Shown here: in pieces, positions 6,284-13,224 of the stretch | Layout: each line of letters starts with the position of its first letter | Position numbering within the stretch: position 1 is the stretch's first letter | Assembly (NCBI GenBank): GCA_963661055.1 | Contig: CAVLAC010000047.1 | Coordinates: forward strand, 1-15,172 | Reading direction: 5' to 3' | Source of the DNA: UBA1067 sp963661055 | Lineage (GTDB): Bacteria; Verrucomicrobiota; Kiritimatiellia; RFP12; UBA1067 | DNA length: 15,172 bases | Position numbers and translations under genes: made by a program | The notes under the pieces: model-generated | Database searches by the model: none | What the model was told of the DNA's origin: nothing | What the model saw: only the letters and a program-made list of their open reading frames with translations

Positions 6284-7200
6284 AACTTCAGCGATGAGGG
6301 ACTTCCCTGCGGACGCGGCTTAAAGAGAGTGCCGCGCTCAACCTCTACGCACATATCGTAGACATCGTGCCAATTAGAGATGCGCTCCGAGCGCTCCTTC
6401 ACAAGCATAGCCTCCAACATCTGGCAGAAGCCCGCCGTAAGCTCAATGCCATATTTGCGCGGGTCGGGAGCCTGTTTCGCATCATCGCAATGTGCCCGCA
6501 ACATATCTTCGCTCGTGAGCCCAGGGAATAACATCCGTCCACAGCAAAGATGGTAAAGGGACGCGGCAAGCGAATAAATATCCGCGCGGCAGTCGAGCTC
6601 AACATCACCATACACCTGCTCAGGCGAAATGTAGGCTGGGGTACCCAAAACTTGGTCGGACATCATAGATTCCGCATTTGAACGCAACCGAAAGGTGTGG
6701 CAAAGCCCGAGGTCCGTCAGCTTTACTACGCCATTCGAGTTAATCATAATGTTCTCTGGCTTAATATCGCAGTGAATAATGCCAAAGTTGCGCCACGCAT
6801 AGTCCATCGCGAGGGCAATCGACTCGCAAATCAAAAGGCAGTCCGTCTCAGAGAGGTGGCATTTACGAGCGAGGAGCGAGGCGAAAGTATAGCCATCCAC
6901 ATATTCCATCACATAATACCACCAATTCTCGTGGTTATTGAGCCCGAGACAGCGCACAATGCCTGGATGATTCAGTTCGCTCATTGCCCGCGCTTCATCC
7001 ACGAAGTGGGCACGGTCCTCGGGGTTGCCCGTCGGCTCGAGTTTCAGAATCTTAATGGCAACCTGTTGCTTGGTGGCGAGATCTACTGCACGCCAAACAT
7101 GCGCCATACCGCCCTCGCCGACCTTCTTCTCAAGAACATAGCCAGGCAGAACATACGGATCATTCGTAATTAAAGCAGTTTCTTCTTTTCCATGCGTCAT
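6274..7200 (-). CDS. Ser/Thr protein kinase (Hanks type), cytoplasmic
   Basis: A bare eukaryote-like kinase domain of 308 aa with no membrane segment or sensor domain, so probably a soluble kinase acting on unknown proteins. Motifs: glycine loop GEGGMAHVW (28-36), VAIK with Lys50, Glu69 of helix C, catalytic loop HCDIKPEN (143-150), DLG (163-165) in place of DFG, GTPAYISPEQ (187-196) and the structural Asp in RADIYS (207). The Arg of HRD is Cys, making it a non-RD kinase less likely to depend on activation-loop phosphorylation. Start placed at MTHGKEE: its ATG overlaps the upstream stop as ATGA and has GGGGGA 5 bases before it. An ATG four codons earlier has no ribosome binding site. It is the last gene of the six-gene operon, directly after the sigma-54 activator. 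Confidence 0.92.
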   Translation of the reverse strand: MTHGKEETALITNDPYVLPGYVLEKKVGEGGMAHVWRAVDLATKQQVAIKILKLEPTGNPEDRAHFVDEARAMSELNHPGIVRCLGLNNHENWWYYVMEYVDGYTFASLLARKCHLSETDCLLICESIALAMDYAWRNFGIIHCDIKPENIMINSNGVVKLTDLGLCHTFRLRSNAESMMSDQVLGTPAYISPEQVYGDVELDCRADIYSLAASLYHLCCGRMLFPGLTSEDMLRAHCDDAKQAPDPRKYGIELTAGFCQMLEAMLVKERSERISNWHDVYDMCVEVERGTLFKPRPQGSPSSLKLRG

Positions 7201-8582
7201 GAAATCCCCCATTCGTGTAGCCGGCGATGTAAAGTGCGGCGTGAAATCCCTAGTTTCTCGGCGGCTTTAGACTTGTTGCCATGACAAAGCTCAATAGCAT
7301 TAAGAATTTCCGCCTTCTCGCGTTCCGCGAGCGAAAGATTATTGTTAAGTAGGACCTGTTCGGGCGGCGCACTCAAAAGTGCCGCGCGCGGCACAGGCGA
7401 CGGCGTGGCGCGAATCTCGGCGGGAACATCCGCTGCCGTCAATTCTCCGCCCTCCGAAAGGACGACCATCTTTTCGACAACATTGCGCAATTGCCGCACA
7501 TTGCCAGGCCACGCATAATTCTCTAGTAGCGTGGTTGCTTCCGCATTAATCCCTGTAACGCGTCCTCCATTCTGCTTCGAGAACTCCTTCACAAAGCGCG
7601 CAACAAGTTGCGGAATGTCGCCTGGACGCTCCTTTAGGGCAGGCATATGGATGTCGACCACATTGAGGCGGTAGTAGAGGTCTTCACGGAACCTTCCCGC
7701 CGCGACTTCCGCCGCAAGATCACGATTCGTAGCCGCGACAATACGGATATCGGTCTTTACATCTTCCGAGCCACCCACACGCTGGAAAGTGCGCGTTTCA
7801 AGTACGCGCAAGAGCTTCACCTGTGTCGCGAGGTCAATCTCGGCAATTTCGTCCAAGAAAAGTGTGCCGCCATTTGCCGCCTCAAAGCGTCCGATTTTGC
7901 GCTCTCGAGCATCGGTGAAAGCCCCCTTCTCGTGTCCGAAAAGCTCAGATTCGAGTAGCGTCGGCGAAAGTGCCGCGCATTCGACGGCCACATACGGGCC
8001 TGCCGCGCGGGCTGAAAGGTCGTGAAGGGCCCGCGCCACAAGTTCCTTGCCCGTCCCTGACGGACCCTCCACCAGCACATTCGCATTAGAACGCGCCGCG
8101 AGGCGAATAAGCCGATAGACTTCCTGCATGGCGGGGGAAGTTCCCGTAAACGCATCTAGCCCATACTTCGGGCTCAATTGCGTCTTAAGTTCTTCCACTT
8201 CCTTCTCGAGCGCGTGGGTCTTAATCGCCTTAGCAATGCGCAATTCGAGTTGGCTCAAATCGGTAATGGGCTTCGTAAGAAAGTCGTCCGCGCCATTTTT
8301 CATCGCCTCGACAGCAAGGTCAACACTTCCATACGCCGTCAGCAAAATGCACGCGAGGCGCGGCACTTCTTCCTTCGCCTTTTTAAGAAGCGAGACACCA
8401 TCTACGCCAGGCATCCGTACATCGCTAATCATCAGCGCGAGGTCGGGATTGGCGTGAATGAGCGCGAGAGCCGCTTCCGCGTCAGGTGCAGTTAGGCACT
8501 CATAGGACGCGGCAAGCACCCGCGCCATTACATCGCGCGTCGGTTTTTCGTCATCTACTATCAAAATCCTCGGCTTTGGCAT
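7197..8582 (-). CDS. sigma-54-dependent response regulator, NtrC type
   Basis: This 461-aa regulator has the three standard parts. The receiver (1-125) carries the phosphoacceptor Asp54 (MISDVRMPG) with Asp10/11, Thr82 and Lys104. The AAA+ domain (about 145-375) has Walker A GPSGTGKE (173-180), GAFTDA (220-225, usual GAFTGA, the loop that touches sigma-54), Walker B GTLFLDE (239-245) and WPGNVRQL near 358-365. A C-terminal Fis-type helix-turn-helix (about 433-458, NKSKAAEKLGISRRTLHRRL) follows. It should activate sigma-54 promoters when phosphorylated by the histidine kinase encoded 8 bases upstream. No convincing -24/-12 promoter was seen here, so its targets are probably elsewhere. Its end overlaps the Ser/Thr kinase gene by 4 bases. 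Confidence 0.95.
   Translation of the reverse strand: MPKPRILIVDDEKPTRDVMARVLAASYECLTAPDAEAALALIHANPDLALMISDVRMPGVDGVSLLKKAKEEVPRLACILLTAYGSVDLAVEAMKNGADDFLTKPITDLSQLELRIAKAIKTHALEKEVEELKTQLSPKYGLDAFTGTSPAMQEVYRLIRLAARSNANVLVEGPSGTGKELVARALHDLSARAAGPYVAVECAALSPTLLESELFGHEKGAFTDARERKIGRFEAANGGTLFLDEIAEIDLATQVKLLRVLETRTFQRVGGSEDVKTDIRIVAATNRDLAAEVAAGRFREDLYYRLNVVDIHMPALKERPGDIPQLVARFVKEFSKQNGGRVTGINAEATTLLENYAWPGNVRQLRNVVEKMVVLSEGGELTAADVPAEIRATPSPVPRAALLSAPPEQVLLNNNLSLAEREKAEILNAIELCHGNKSKAAEKLGISRRTLHRRLHEWGIS
7379..7394. repeat. perfect 16-bp palindrome of the abundant heptamer
   Basis: GTGCCGCG followed directly by CGCGGCAC, within the region coding for the low-complexity linker (about residues 391-415) between the AAA+ and DNA-binding domains of the regulator. 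This is the most compact pairing of the TGCCGCG motif in the window. Confidence 0.6.
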
Positions 8583-8590
8583 ATTTTATA

Positions 8591-9652
8591 TCAACTTTCT
8601 AGTTGGCGGACGCGCCGTTCAAGTCGCGGCAGTTTGACGGTGAAGGTCGTGCCTTCGTTGGGGGTGCTTTCCGCACGAATAGAGCCGCCATGATCGTGCA
8701 CAATGCGGGAGCAAATCATCAGCCCGAGGCCGTGTCCGTTTGACTTTGTGGAGTGGTACGGCTCAAAGAGGTGGGCGACCTGCTCCTTGCTCATCCCTAA
8801 CCCCGAATCCTGCAAGGCGACCGAAACGCTATCATCATCGGACGCAATGCGCAAGATGATGCGTCCGCCATCCTTCATCGCCTCAAGTGAATTCTTAAGG
8901 AGGTTAAAGAAGACTTGCTCCATCTGATTCTTATCGAGGGCGACGGCGGGCAGACTCGCAGGAATATCGAGTGTCACCGAAATCCGTCGCTCCATAAATT
9001 GGTTTTTGAGTGTCTCAAGGCAATTCTTAAGCGGTTCGGCAATAGAACCCGCCGCGAGCGCAGGCTTAGTCGGACGCAACGCCTGCAAAAAGTCACGGAT
9101 AATCCCATCCAGCCGCGCCACTTGGTGACGGCACTCGGCAATGGACTCATTATTCGGAATTTCGCGCTCCAAGAGTTGCAAATTAAGGGAAATCGCGTTG
9201 AGCGGATTTCCAATCTCGTGGGCAACGCCGCGCGCCAAATCACGAATCGCCTTCGAGGCCCCCGCACGCAATTCGGCATCCGTCCGCGCCTTTTCCGCCG
9301 TTATATCGCGCAGAAGAAGAAGCGTCGTGCCTTCGTGCATAGGAATTGTCTGCACTTCGAGTGTGCGCGGCTCAGGGTAAGTGAGGCTAATCTCGCTCTT
9401 GGAGGCGTGGTCAAAGGGAATATCGAGATACTTAAGGGCGTCCTGCGCCTTCATCCCGAGCAGGGACTCCGCCGCTGGATTCGCCCGCACAATCTCTCCG
9501 TGCTTATCAAGTACGAGAATGCCCTGGGCGATGGTGGCAATGAGTGTATCGAGGAATTCAACTTCTTCAAAAGCGCGAGCATATTGTTCGCGCAAATGTG
9601 CCGCGTCGAGGCGGTCAATGTGCTTACGCACGCTTCTGAAGAAGTTATCCAT
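8591..9652 (-). CDS. PAS-domain sensor histidine kinase, NtrB type
   Basis: A soluble 353-aa histidine kinase. After a short N-terminal helix (1-30), a PAS domain (about 31-118: FLDTLIATIAQGILVLDKHGEIVRAN and on to LLLLRDIT) is the likely sensor. The dimerisation/phosphoacceptor domain has His145 in GVAHEIGNPLNA. The ATPase domain has the N box NLLKNSLEA (250-258), G1 DSGLGM (282-287) and G2 GHGLGLMICSRI (306-317). No membrane segments are visible, so it senses a cytoplasmic cue or is told by a partner. It begins 3 bases after the hisC stop and ends 8 bases before the response regulator, an obvious cognate pair. This layout matches NtrB/NtrC-like systems, but no nitrogen genes are nearby. Confidence 0.94.
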   Translation of the reverse strand: MDNFFRSVRKHIDRLDAAHLREQYARAFEEVEFLDTLIATIAQGILVLDKHGEIVRANPAAESLLGMKAQDALKYLDIPFDHASKSEISLTYPEPRTLEVQTIPMHEGTTLLLLRDITAEKARTDAELRAGASKAIRDLARGVAHEIGNPLNAISLNLQLLEREIPNNESIAECRHQVARLDGIIRDFLQALRPTKPALAAGSIAEPLKNCLETLKNQFMERRISVTLDIPASLPAVALDKNQMEQVFFNLLKNSLEAMKDGGRIILRIASDDDSVSVALQDSGLGMSKEQVAHLFEPYHSTKSNGHGLGLMICSRIVHDHGGSIRAESTPNEGTTFTVKLPRLERRVRQLES

Positions 9653-9655
9653 AGA

Positions 9656-10705
9656 CTACTTCTTAGCCTCCTGCGTAATCTTATCGAGTGTCTTGCAGAA
9701 ATGGGTAATGTCCCTCGGCGTACCCACCGTAATGCGCAAGCGGTCGCCTGTTAGAGACCCCTTGAAATAGCGCACATAGACTTTTGCCTCGCGGAGCTTG
9801 TTGTAGAGCTCTTCCGCCGTAAAAGGTGTGGGCGGTTTCGCAAAGACGAAGTTCGCATGACTCTCAGGCACATCCCATCCGCGCACCTTCAAAACCTGCG
9901 TCAAAACGCCGCGCGACTTGATGACTTTCGCGAGAATGGACGAGAAATAGTGGCGGTCGTTAAGTGCCGCGAGTGCAACGGCTTGGGCAAGCGCGTCCAC
10001 ATTATAGGAGTCTTTAATCTTATAAAGCGCGTCTATGAGCTCCTCGGGCCCTACGCAATACCCGACACGCAATCCCGCGAGCGAATAGCTCTTGGAAAAG
10101 GTGCGCATAACAATGACATTCTTATTGGCGGCCGCCGTCGCGAGGCTCATACAATTAAGCGTCGCAAAGTCCGCATACGCCTCATCCACAACCACAATGC
10201 CCTTAAAAGCGCGCGCAAACGCGGCAATTTCGGAAGGTTTCTTCAGCGTGCCCGTCGGCGCATTGGGGTTCGTGATGAGCGCGAGGGAGACTTTAGGACC
10301 AGGCTTCGCCTTCGCGAGGTCAGGACCAACCGCCACCCACTCAACATCGCGAATTGCCGCGAGTGTCTTATAGAGCGAGTAGCTCGGATCAAGGGACGCA
10401 ATTTTCTCGTCATTCTCAACAAAAGCCTTGGTGAGAAGCGAAAGTACCTCGTCCGAGCCATTGCCCACAAAAATCCGCTCAGGGGTCGTCGCGTGCAATT
10501 TAGCGAGCGCGGCACGCAATTCCTTGAAAACAGGGTCGGGATACCGCCGAAGCTTGTCTAAATCAAAGTTTTTGAGGACTTCCGCACACTTCGGGGAAGG
10601 CGGATATGGGTTCTCGTTCGTATTGAGCTTAATGACATTCTTGGCCGTAGGCTGTTCACCCGGCACATAAGCCTCTAACTTCTCGACTGCCTTTGTAATT
10701 CTCAT
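9656..10705 (-). CDS. hisC: histidinol-phosphate aminotransferase family enzyme
   Basis: A PLP-dependent class I/II aminotransferase (349 aa) that in the histidine pathway converts imidazole acetol phosphate to histidinol phosphate. Family signatures: KLNTNENPYPPSP (26-38), ITNPNAPTG with Asn148, VDEAYADF with Asp174, the PLP-binding Lys205 in RTFSKSYSLAG, Arg213 in LRVGY, and RLRITVGT near 322-329, which binds substrate phosphate or carboxylate. No other his genes are present; it sits inside a lipoprotein/two-component operon, so it could be the housekeeping HisC placed in an odd locus or a paralogue acting on another amino acid. It starts 12 bases after the second lipoprotein and its ribosome site (AAGAAG) is weak. 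The gene symbol is by family resemblance. Confidence 0.85.
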   Translation of the reverse strand: MRITKAVEKLEAYVPGEQPTAKNVIKLNTNENPYPPSPKCAEVLKNFDLDKLRRYPDPVFKELRAALAKLHATTPERIFVGNGSDEVLSLLTKAFVENDEKIASLDPSYSLYKTLAAIRDVEWVAVGPDLAKAKPGPKVSLALITNPNAPTGTLKKPSEIAAFARAFKGIVVVDEAYADFATLNCMSLATAAANKNVIVMRTFSKSYSLAGLRVGYCVGPEELIDALYKIKDSYNVDALAQAVALAALNDRHYFSSILAKVIKSRGVLTQVLKVRGWDVPESHANFVFAKPPTPFTAEELYNKLREAKVYVRYFKGSLTGDRLRITVGTPRDITHFCKTLDKITQEAKK

Positions 10706-10717
10706 TGTTATTTCTTC

Positions 10718-11095
10718 TTAGGGACGCAACTCCGCACTCGTATAAAGCGAATGCCGCTTGAGGAGAATGACAAGATACGACTCATCAGCGGAATAGCTGA
10801 CGAGATCGCGGTAGCGCGTGCACCCACGCCGCCGCATTTCCGCCTCAAGCATACGGATGTTATTATCGAGTGTCGTCGTTTGCACACCAAACTTGAAGTC
10901 GCGCTCATTGGGTGCCTCGGGATTGCCCGAAGCCAATGGGATGACATTAAAAAGATACCAGCCCGAGTTCTCAATCGCCACCATCTCGCGTCCGCCCTCG
11001 GACGATGTCTTCACAATGGCGCACCCCGAACAGAGAAGCGCGGCAATTGGTAGGGCGCACAGTCCCTTGCGAGCCATATTAAATATTCTCTTCAT
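10718..11095 (-). CDS. small lipoprotein, GWYLF family, copy 2
   Basis: I do not recognise this 125-aa protein as a named family. It has a lipoprotein-type signal: positive N-terminus, hydrophobic ALPIAALL and Cys25 in LCSGC, a slightly non-canonical lipobox because Cys rather than Leu is at -3. The mature part contains ENSGWYLFNVIPLASGN (about 42-58), closely matching NYGWYLFGQYPLVCGN in the adjacent gene, followed by a helix-rich part (TLDNNIRMLEAEMRRRG). The two genes therefore look like diverged paralogues. Its ATG overlaps the stop of the upstream copy as ATGA, indicating translational coupling. An alternative start at codon 7 keeps the same signal. Probably membrane-anchored on the periplasmic side; function unknown. 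Confidence 0.8.
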   Translation of the reverse strand: MKRIFNMARKGLCALPIAALLCSGCAIVKTSSEGGREMVAIENSGWYLFNVIPLASGNPEAPNERDFKFGVQTTTLDNNIRMLEAEMRRRGCTRYRDLVSYSADESYLVILLKRHSLYTSAELRP

Positions 11096-11490
11096 TGGAG
11101 CACCCCCGAAAGTTGAATCTCACGATAAGTTAAGACATAAGGTAGCGGAATAGCGATGGTCGTTCCTGGTAGCGTGAACATAACCTGCTCGTTGGCGTGA
11201 TAAGTCATATCGCGCGGCGTAAGGCGTTCCTTCTTCGCATAGGACATAAAGCGGTTCTGCACCTTATCCATCGTCACATCATCCCGAAAGAATACGCAAG
11301 GCGAGATCTTCTTAGGAGAAATATTGCCACAAACAAGCGGATACTGTCCGAAGAGATACCAGCCGTAGTTAGCAACCAACACATGGCGATCGCGAGTCAC
11401 GCGATTGGTCGCCACATCAATCGAGAAGCACCCCGTCAGCGCAAGTGCCGCGCTAACTAGGAAAAGCGCTCCAAAATATCGCAATTTCAT
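11092..11490 (-). CDS. small lipoprotein, GWYLF family, copy 1
   Basis: An unrecognised 132-aa protein, first gene of the six-gene minus-strand operon. It has a good lipoprotein signal: MKLRYFGALFLVSAALALTGC with canonical lipobox LTGC, so Cys21 would be lipidated. The mature region has NYGWYLFGQYPLVCGN (41-56), shared with its neighbour, then DDVTMDKVQNRFMSYAKKE, predicted helical, and a C-terminal beta-prone part (TIAIPLPYVLTYREIQL). AAGGAG lies about 13 bases before the ATG. The promoter at 11546-11574 stands about 55 bp upstream. An envelope lipoprotein at the head of a two-component operon may be a sensor accessory, but this is inference from position only. Confidence 0.83.
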   Translation of the reverse strand: MKLRYFGALFLVSAALALTGCFSIDVATNRVTRDRHVLVANYGWYLFGQYPLVCGNISPKKISPCVFFRDDVTMDKVQNRFMSYAKKERLTPRDMTYHANEQVMFTLPGTTIAIPLPYVLTYREIQLSGVLQ

Positions 11491-11545
11491 ACCTTTTTAA
11501 GCTCCTTTGCCAAGTCGTCTAGATAAGAACCTATCCACGCCAAAG

Positions 11546-11574
11546 ATTATACCAAATTTCGCACGAAAATTCCA
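11546..11574 (-). promoter_or_regulatory. promoter of the six-gene minus-strand operon
   Basis: On the minus strand there is a perfect -10 TATAAT (11546-11551) with a weak -35 TGGAAT (11569-11574) at 17 bp. It leaves a leader of about 50 bases before the first lipoprotein. A weak -35 with a perfect -10 suggests help from an activator, though no binding site was recognised. No internal gap in 6274-11490 exceeds 12 bases, so this is the likely promoter for all six genes. Confidence 0.65.
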
Positions 11575-11587
11575 CCCCTTTCGCGCT

Positions 11588-12811
11588 CTACGCACCAATT
11601 GTTGCAAGCGGTACCGCATATAAGCCATCTCCGAAAGGCAGGATGTCATTACCCGAATACAATACGATTCCTGTAAAGGCACCCTTCGCAATGTTCGCAG
11701 CAAACCATTTGAGGTGCTTGAAGTCCTCTTTCCCAACCCTTCCGCCAGTCTTCACTTCGATGCCAAGTAGCTCATTTCGGGAGTTGGAAACGATAAAGTC
11801 TATCTCCCGCTTATCCTTGTCGCGATAATGGGAAATCGAATATTTCTCACGAGCACACCCAATAAGTGCGCTTAACTCATGATAAACCCAACTTTCTATG
11901 AGTTTTCCTGAGAGGTCGCAATCTAAGAATGTGCTTTCCTCATCCCATTGCAAGCAATTCGCCATAAGCCCCGTATCCGTGGCAAAATATTTGGGTGCCT
12001 TGCCTATGCGATCATAGTCTGTCTTGTTCCAGGCAGGGATCTTGTCGATAATGTACAAGGCTTGCAGTGCCGCGACATAGTTATTGATGGACTCCTTAGA
12101 GATTTGCGCTACTGTACAAAGCTCATTAAGCGACCAAAACTTAGAAGAACGCGCCAGTAGCCAATTAAAAATCTCCTTCAAGGCTGGCACATTGCGTATT
12201 TGGGCAATGTCTTTTATGTCCCGCTCTATTAAGGTGCGTACATAATCTTCAAACCATTCGCGGCGAATGTGCTCAGGGAAGTCGAGTGTCTCTGGATACC
12301 CCCCAACAAAGGCACGATGAATAATGTCGCGCTTGGACATCTTTACGGACGGCTCCTTGAACTCTCGCTTAAAAGCATCATCAAGAAAAGACGGCGTATT
12401 ACCATTAATCTCACCAAGGGTAAGCGTCCATAGGTGAATTGTGTGCATTCGTCCCGCGAGGGAGTCCGCCGATTTGCGCAAAAAGTCGAGGGAGGAGCTT
12501 CCTGTTAGCAGATATTGTCCGCGATCCTGTGACTCGTCCACATGAATCTTTATCGCATTGAGGAGTTCTGGCACTTTCTGAACCTCATCAATAATGAGTG
12601 TCTCACCAGGCTTCCTCGCCGTAAATTCTATAGGATTCTCTGTCGCAACTTCACGCAAAGTATCATTATCCATCGTATAGCGGCGAACGGACGGCAAAGA
12701 AACTGCTGCGGCAAGCGTCGTTTTGCCTGTTTGCCGCGCTCCTGTGATGTGTACAACGCGCCTATAACGGAGTGATTCCATCACTTCTTTTAGTTGCCAG
12801 CGAACTATCAT
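11588..12811 (-). CDS. AAA ATPase with DUF4143 domain
   Basis: A 407-aa member of the widespread ATPase family that couples an N-terminal AAA domain (PF13173) to a C-terminal DUF4143 domain (PF13635). Visible: Walker A GARQTGKTT (24-32), Walker B TLIIDEVQK (71-79), sensor-like LLTGSSS (101-107), SLAGR (117-121) and Arg197/Asp198 in LIERDI. In the C-terminal part, YFATDTGLMANCL is followed by a nuclease-like pattern: Glu306 in LIESWVYHEL, Asp338 in REIDFIV and Glu352/Lys354 in EVKTG, as in restriction-endonuclease-fold proteins. The cellular role of the family is not established. It is often found as accessory, strain-variable genes. It has its own promoter with three upstream direct repeats, and it reads toward the lipoprotein operon 97 bp downstream without a clear terminator between. 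Confidence 0.92.
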   Translation of the reverse strand: MIVRWQLKEVMESLRYRRVVHITGARQTGKTTLAAAVSLPSVRRYTMDNDTLREVATENPIEFTARKPGETLIIDEVQKVPELLNAIKIHVDESQDRGQYLLTGSSSLDFLRKSADSLAGRMHTIHLWTLTLGEINGNTPSFLDDAFKREFKEPSVKMSKRDIIHRAFVGGYPETLDFPEHIRREWFEDYVRTLIERDIKDIAQIRNVPALKEIFNWLLARSSKFWSLNELCTVAQISKESINNYVAALQALYIIDKIPAWNKTDYDRIGKAPKYFATDTGLMANCLQWDEESTFLDCDLSGKLIESWVYHELSALIGCAREKYSISHYRDKDKREIDFIVSNSRNELLGIEVKTGGRVGKEDFKHLKWFAANIAKGAFTGIVLYSGNDILPFGDGLYAVPLATIGA

Positions 12812-12838
12812 ACCTCTTTCTCCATTGTTCTAGTACAT

Positions 12839-12867
12839 ATTTTACCAAAAATCCGACCAAAAGTCAA
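12839..12867 (-). promoter_or_regulatory. promoter of the DUF4143 ATPase gene
   Basis: On the minus strand: -35 TTGACT (12862-12867), 17 bp, -10 TAAAAT (12839-12844). The start of transcription would be near 12832, giving a leader of only about 20 bases. The -35 box lies inside the first of three direct repeats. Confidence 0.8.
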
Positions 12868-12910
12868 CTAGAACCCCGACTAAAAGCAAGGTGAAGCCCC
12901 GACCAAAAGT
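12853..12910 (-). repeat. three direct repeats at 23-bp spacing upstream of the ATPase gene
   Basis: On the minus strand the repeat reads ACTTTTGGTCGGGG (or GCTTTTAGTCGGGG). On the plus strand the copies are at 12853-12864, 12874-12887 and 12897-12910; the shared GAC trinucleotide falls at 12855, 12878 and 12901, exactly 23 bases apart. The promoter-proximal copy overlaps the -35 box. This looks like a cluster of sites for a DNA-binding regulator, perhaps the ATPase itself. Confidence 0.65.
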
Positions 12911-12950
12911 AAGGTACGCTGAAAACACACTACTTTGCGGCAAGATTTAT

Positions 12951-12969
12951 CTCACACAGAGCCGCAGAG
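12951..12969. repeat. dispersed GCAGAGCCGCAGAG repeat, copy 1
   Basis: CTCACACAGAGCCGCAGAG, matching the copy at 14746-14764 in 18 of 19 positions. Short tandem 8-9-base units of this CGCAGAG type are scattered in the noncoding DNA of many environmental bacteria. Confidence 0.6.
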
Positions 12970-13109
12970 AGAAAGAGAAAGCGCGGCAAGACAAGGTTTG
13001 TTGGCTTTAGAGAGTGAATTATAAACTCCGAGGGGCAACAAAAGCTTCGCTAACGCTACGCTGAAAGGCTTCGCAGGAATCGCCCAAACTTATTGAAGCT
13101 TTGAGTTTC

Positions 13110-13164
13110 TAGATAGCCCCTTCGGGGCTGAGGGCGCGGCAGTTTTTAACACAGAGACACAGAG
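13110..13164. repeat. 55-bp dispersed repeat, copy 1
   Basis: Matches 14779-14833 in 51 of 55 positions. It begins TAGATA, contains the hairpin AGCCCC-TTC-GGGGCT (13115-13129), then AGGGCGCGGCAGTTT, which carries the abundant CGCGGCA heptamer, then tandem ACACAGAG units. It lies downstream of the unrecognised exported protein, while copy 2 lies upstream of it. Confidence 0.75.
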
Positions 13165-13224
13165 TCCGACTTACAGCCCGTCAACAACAAACAACTCAAG
13201 GCATGTAATAGCCTGGGAATTATA

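Larger units (their letters stand above)
12911..13224. other. gene-free repeat-bearing stretch
   Basis: About 310 bases without a credible gene. It holds one copy of a CACAGAGCCGCAGAG-type dispersed repeat (12951-12969), a purine-rich stretch, GCTTCGCTAACGCTACGCTG-like sequence near 13043-13063 with several GCTTCG motifs, and one copy of the longer repeat at 13110-13164. No promoter for the neighbouring genes lies here, since both flanking genes run on the minus strand with their starts to the right of each gene. Confidence 0.6.

Noticed and set aside
7008..7032. Sigma-54-like promoter (GGCACGG with TTGCC) within the kinase gene
   Set aside because: The distance between the GG and GC elements is wrong for a -24/-12 promoter.
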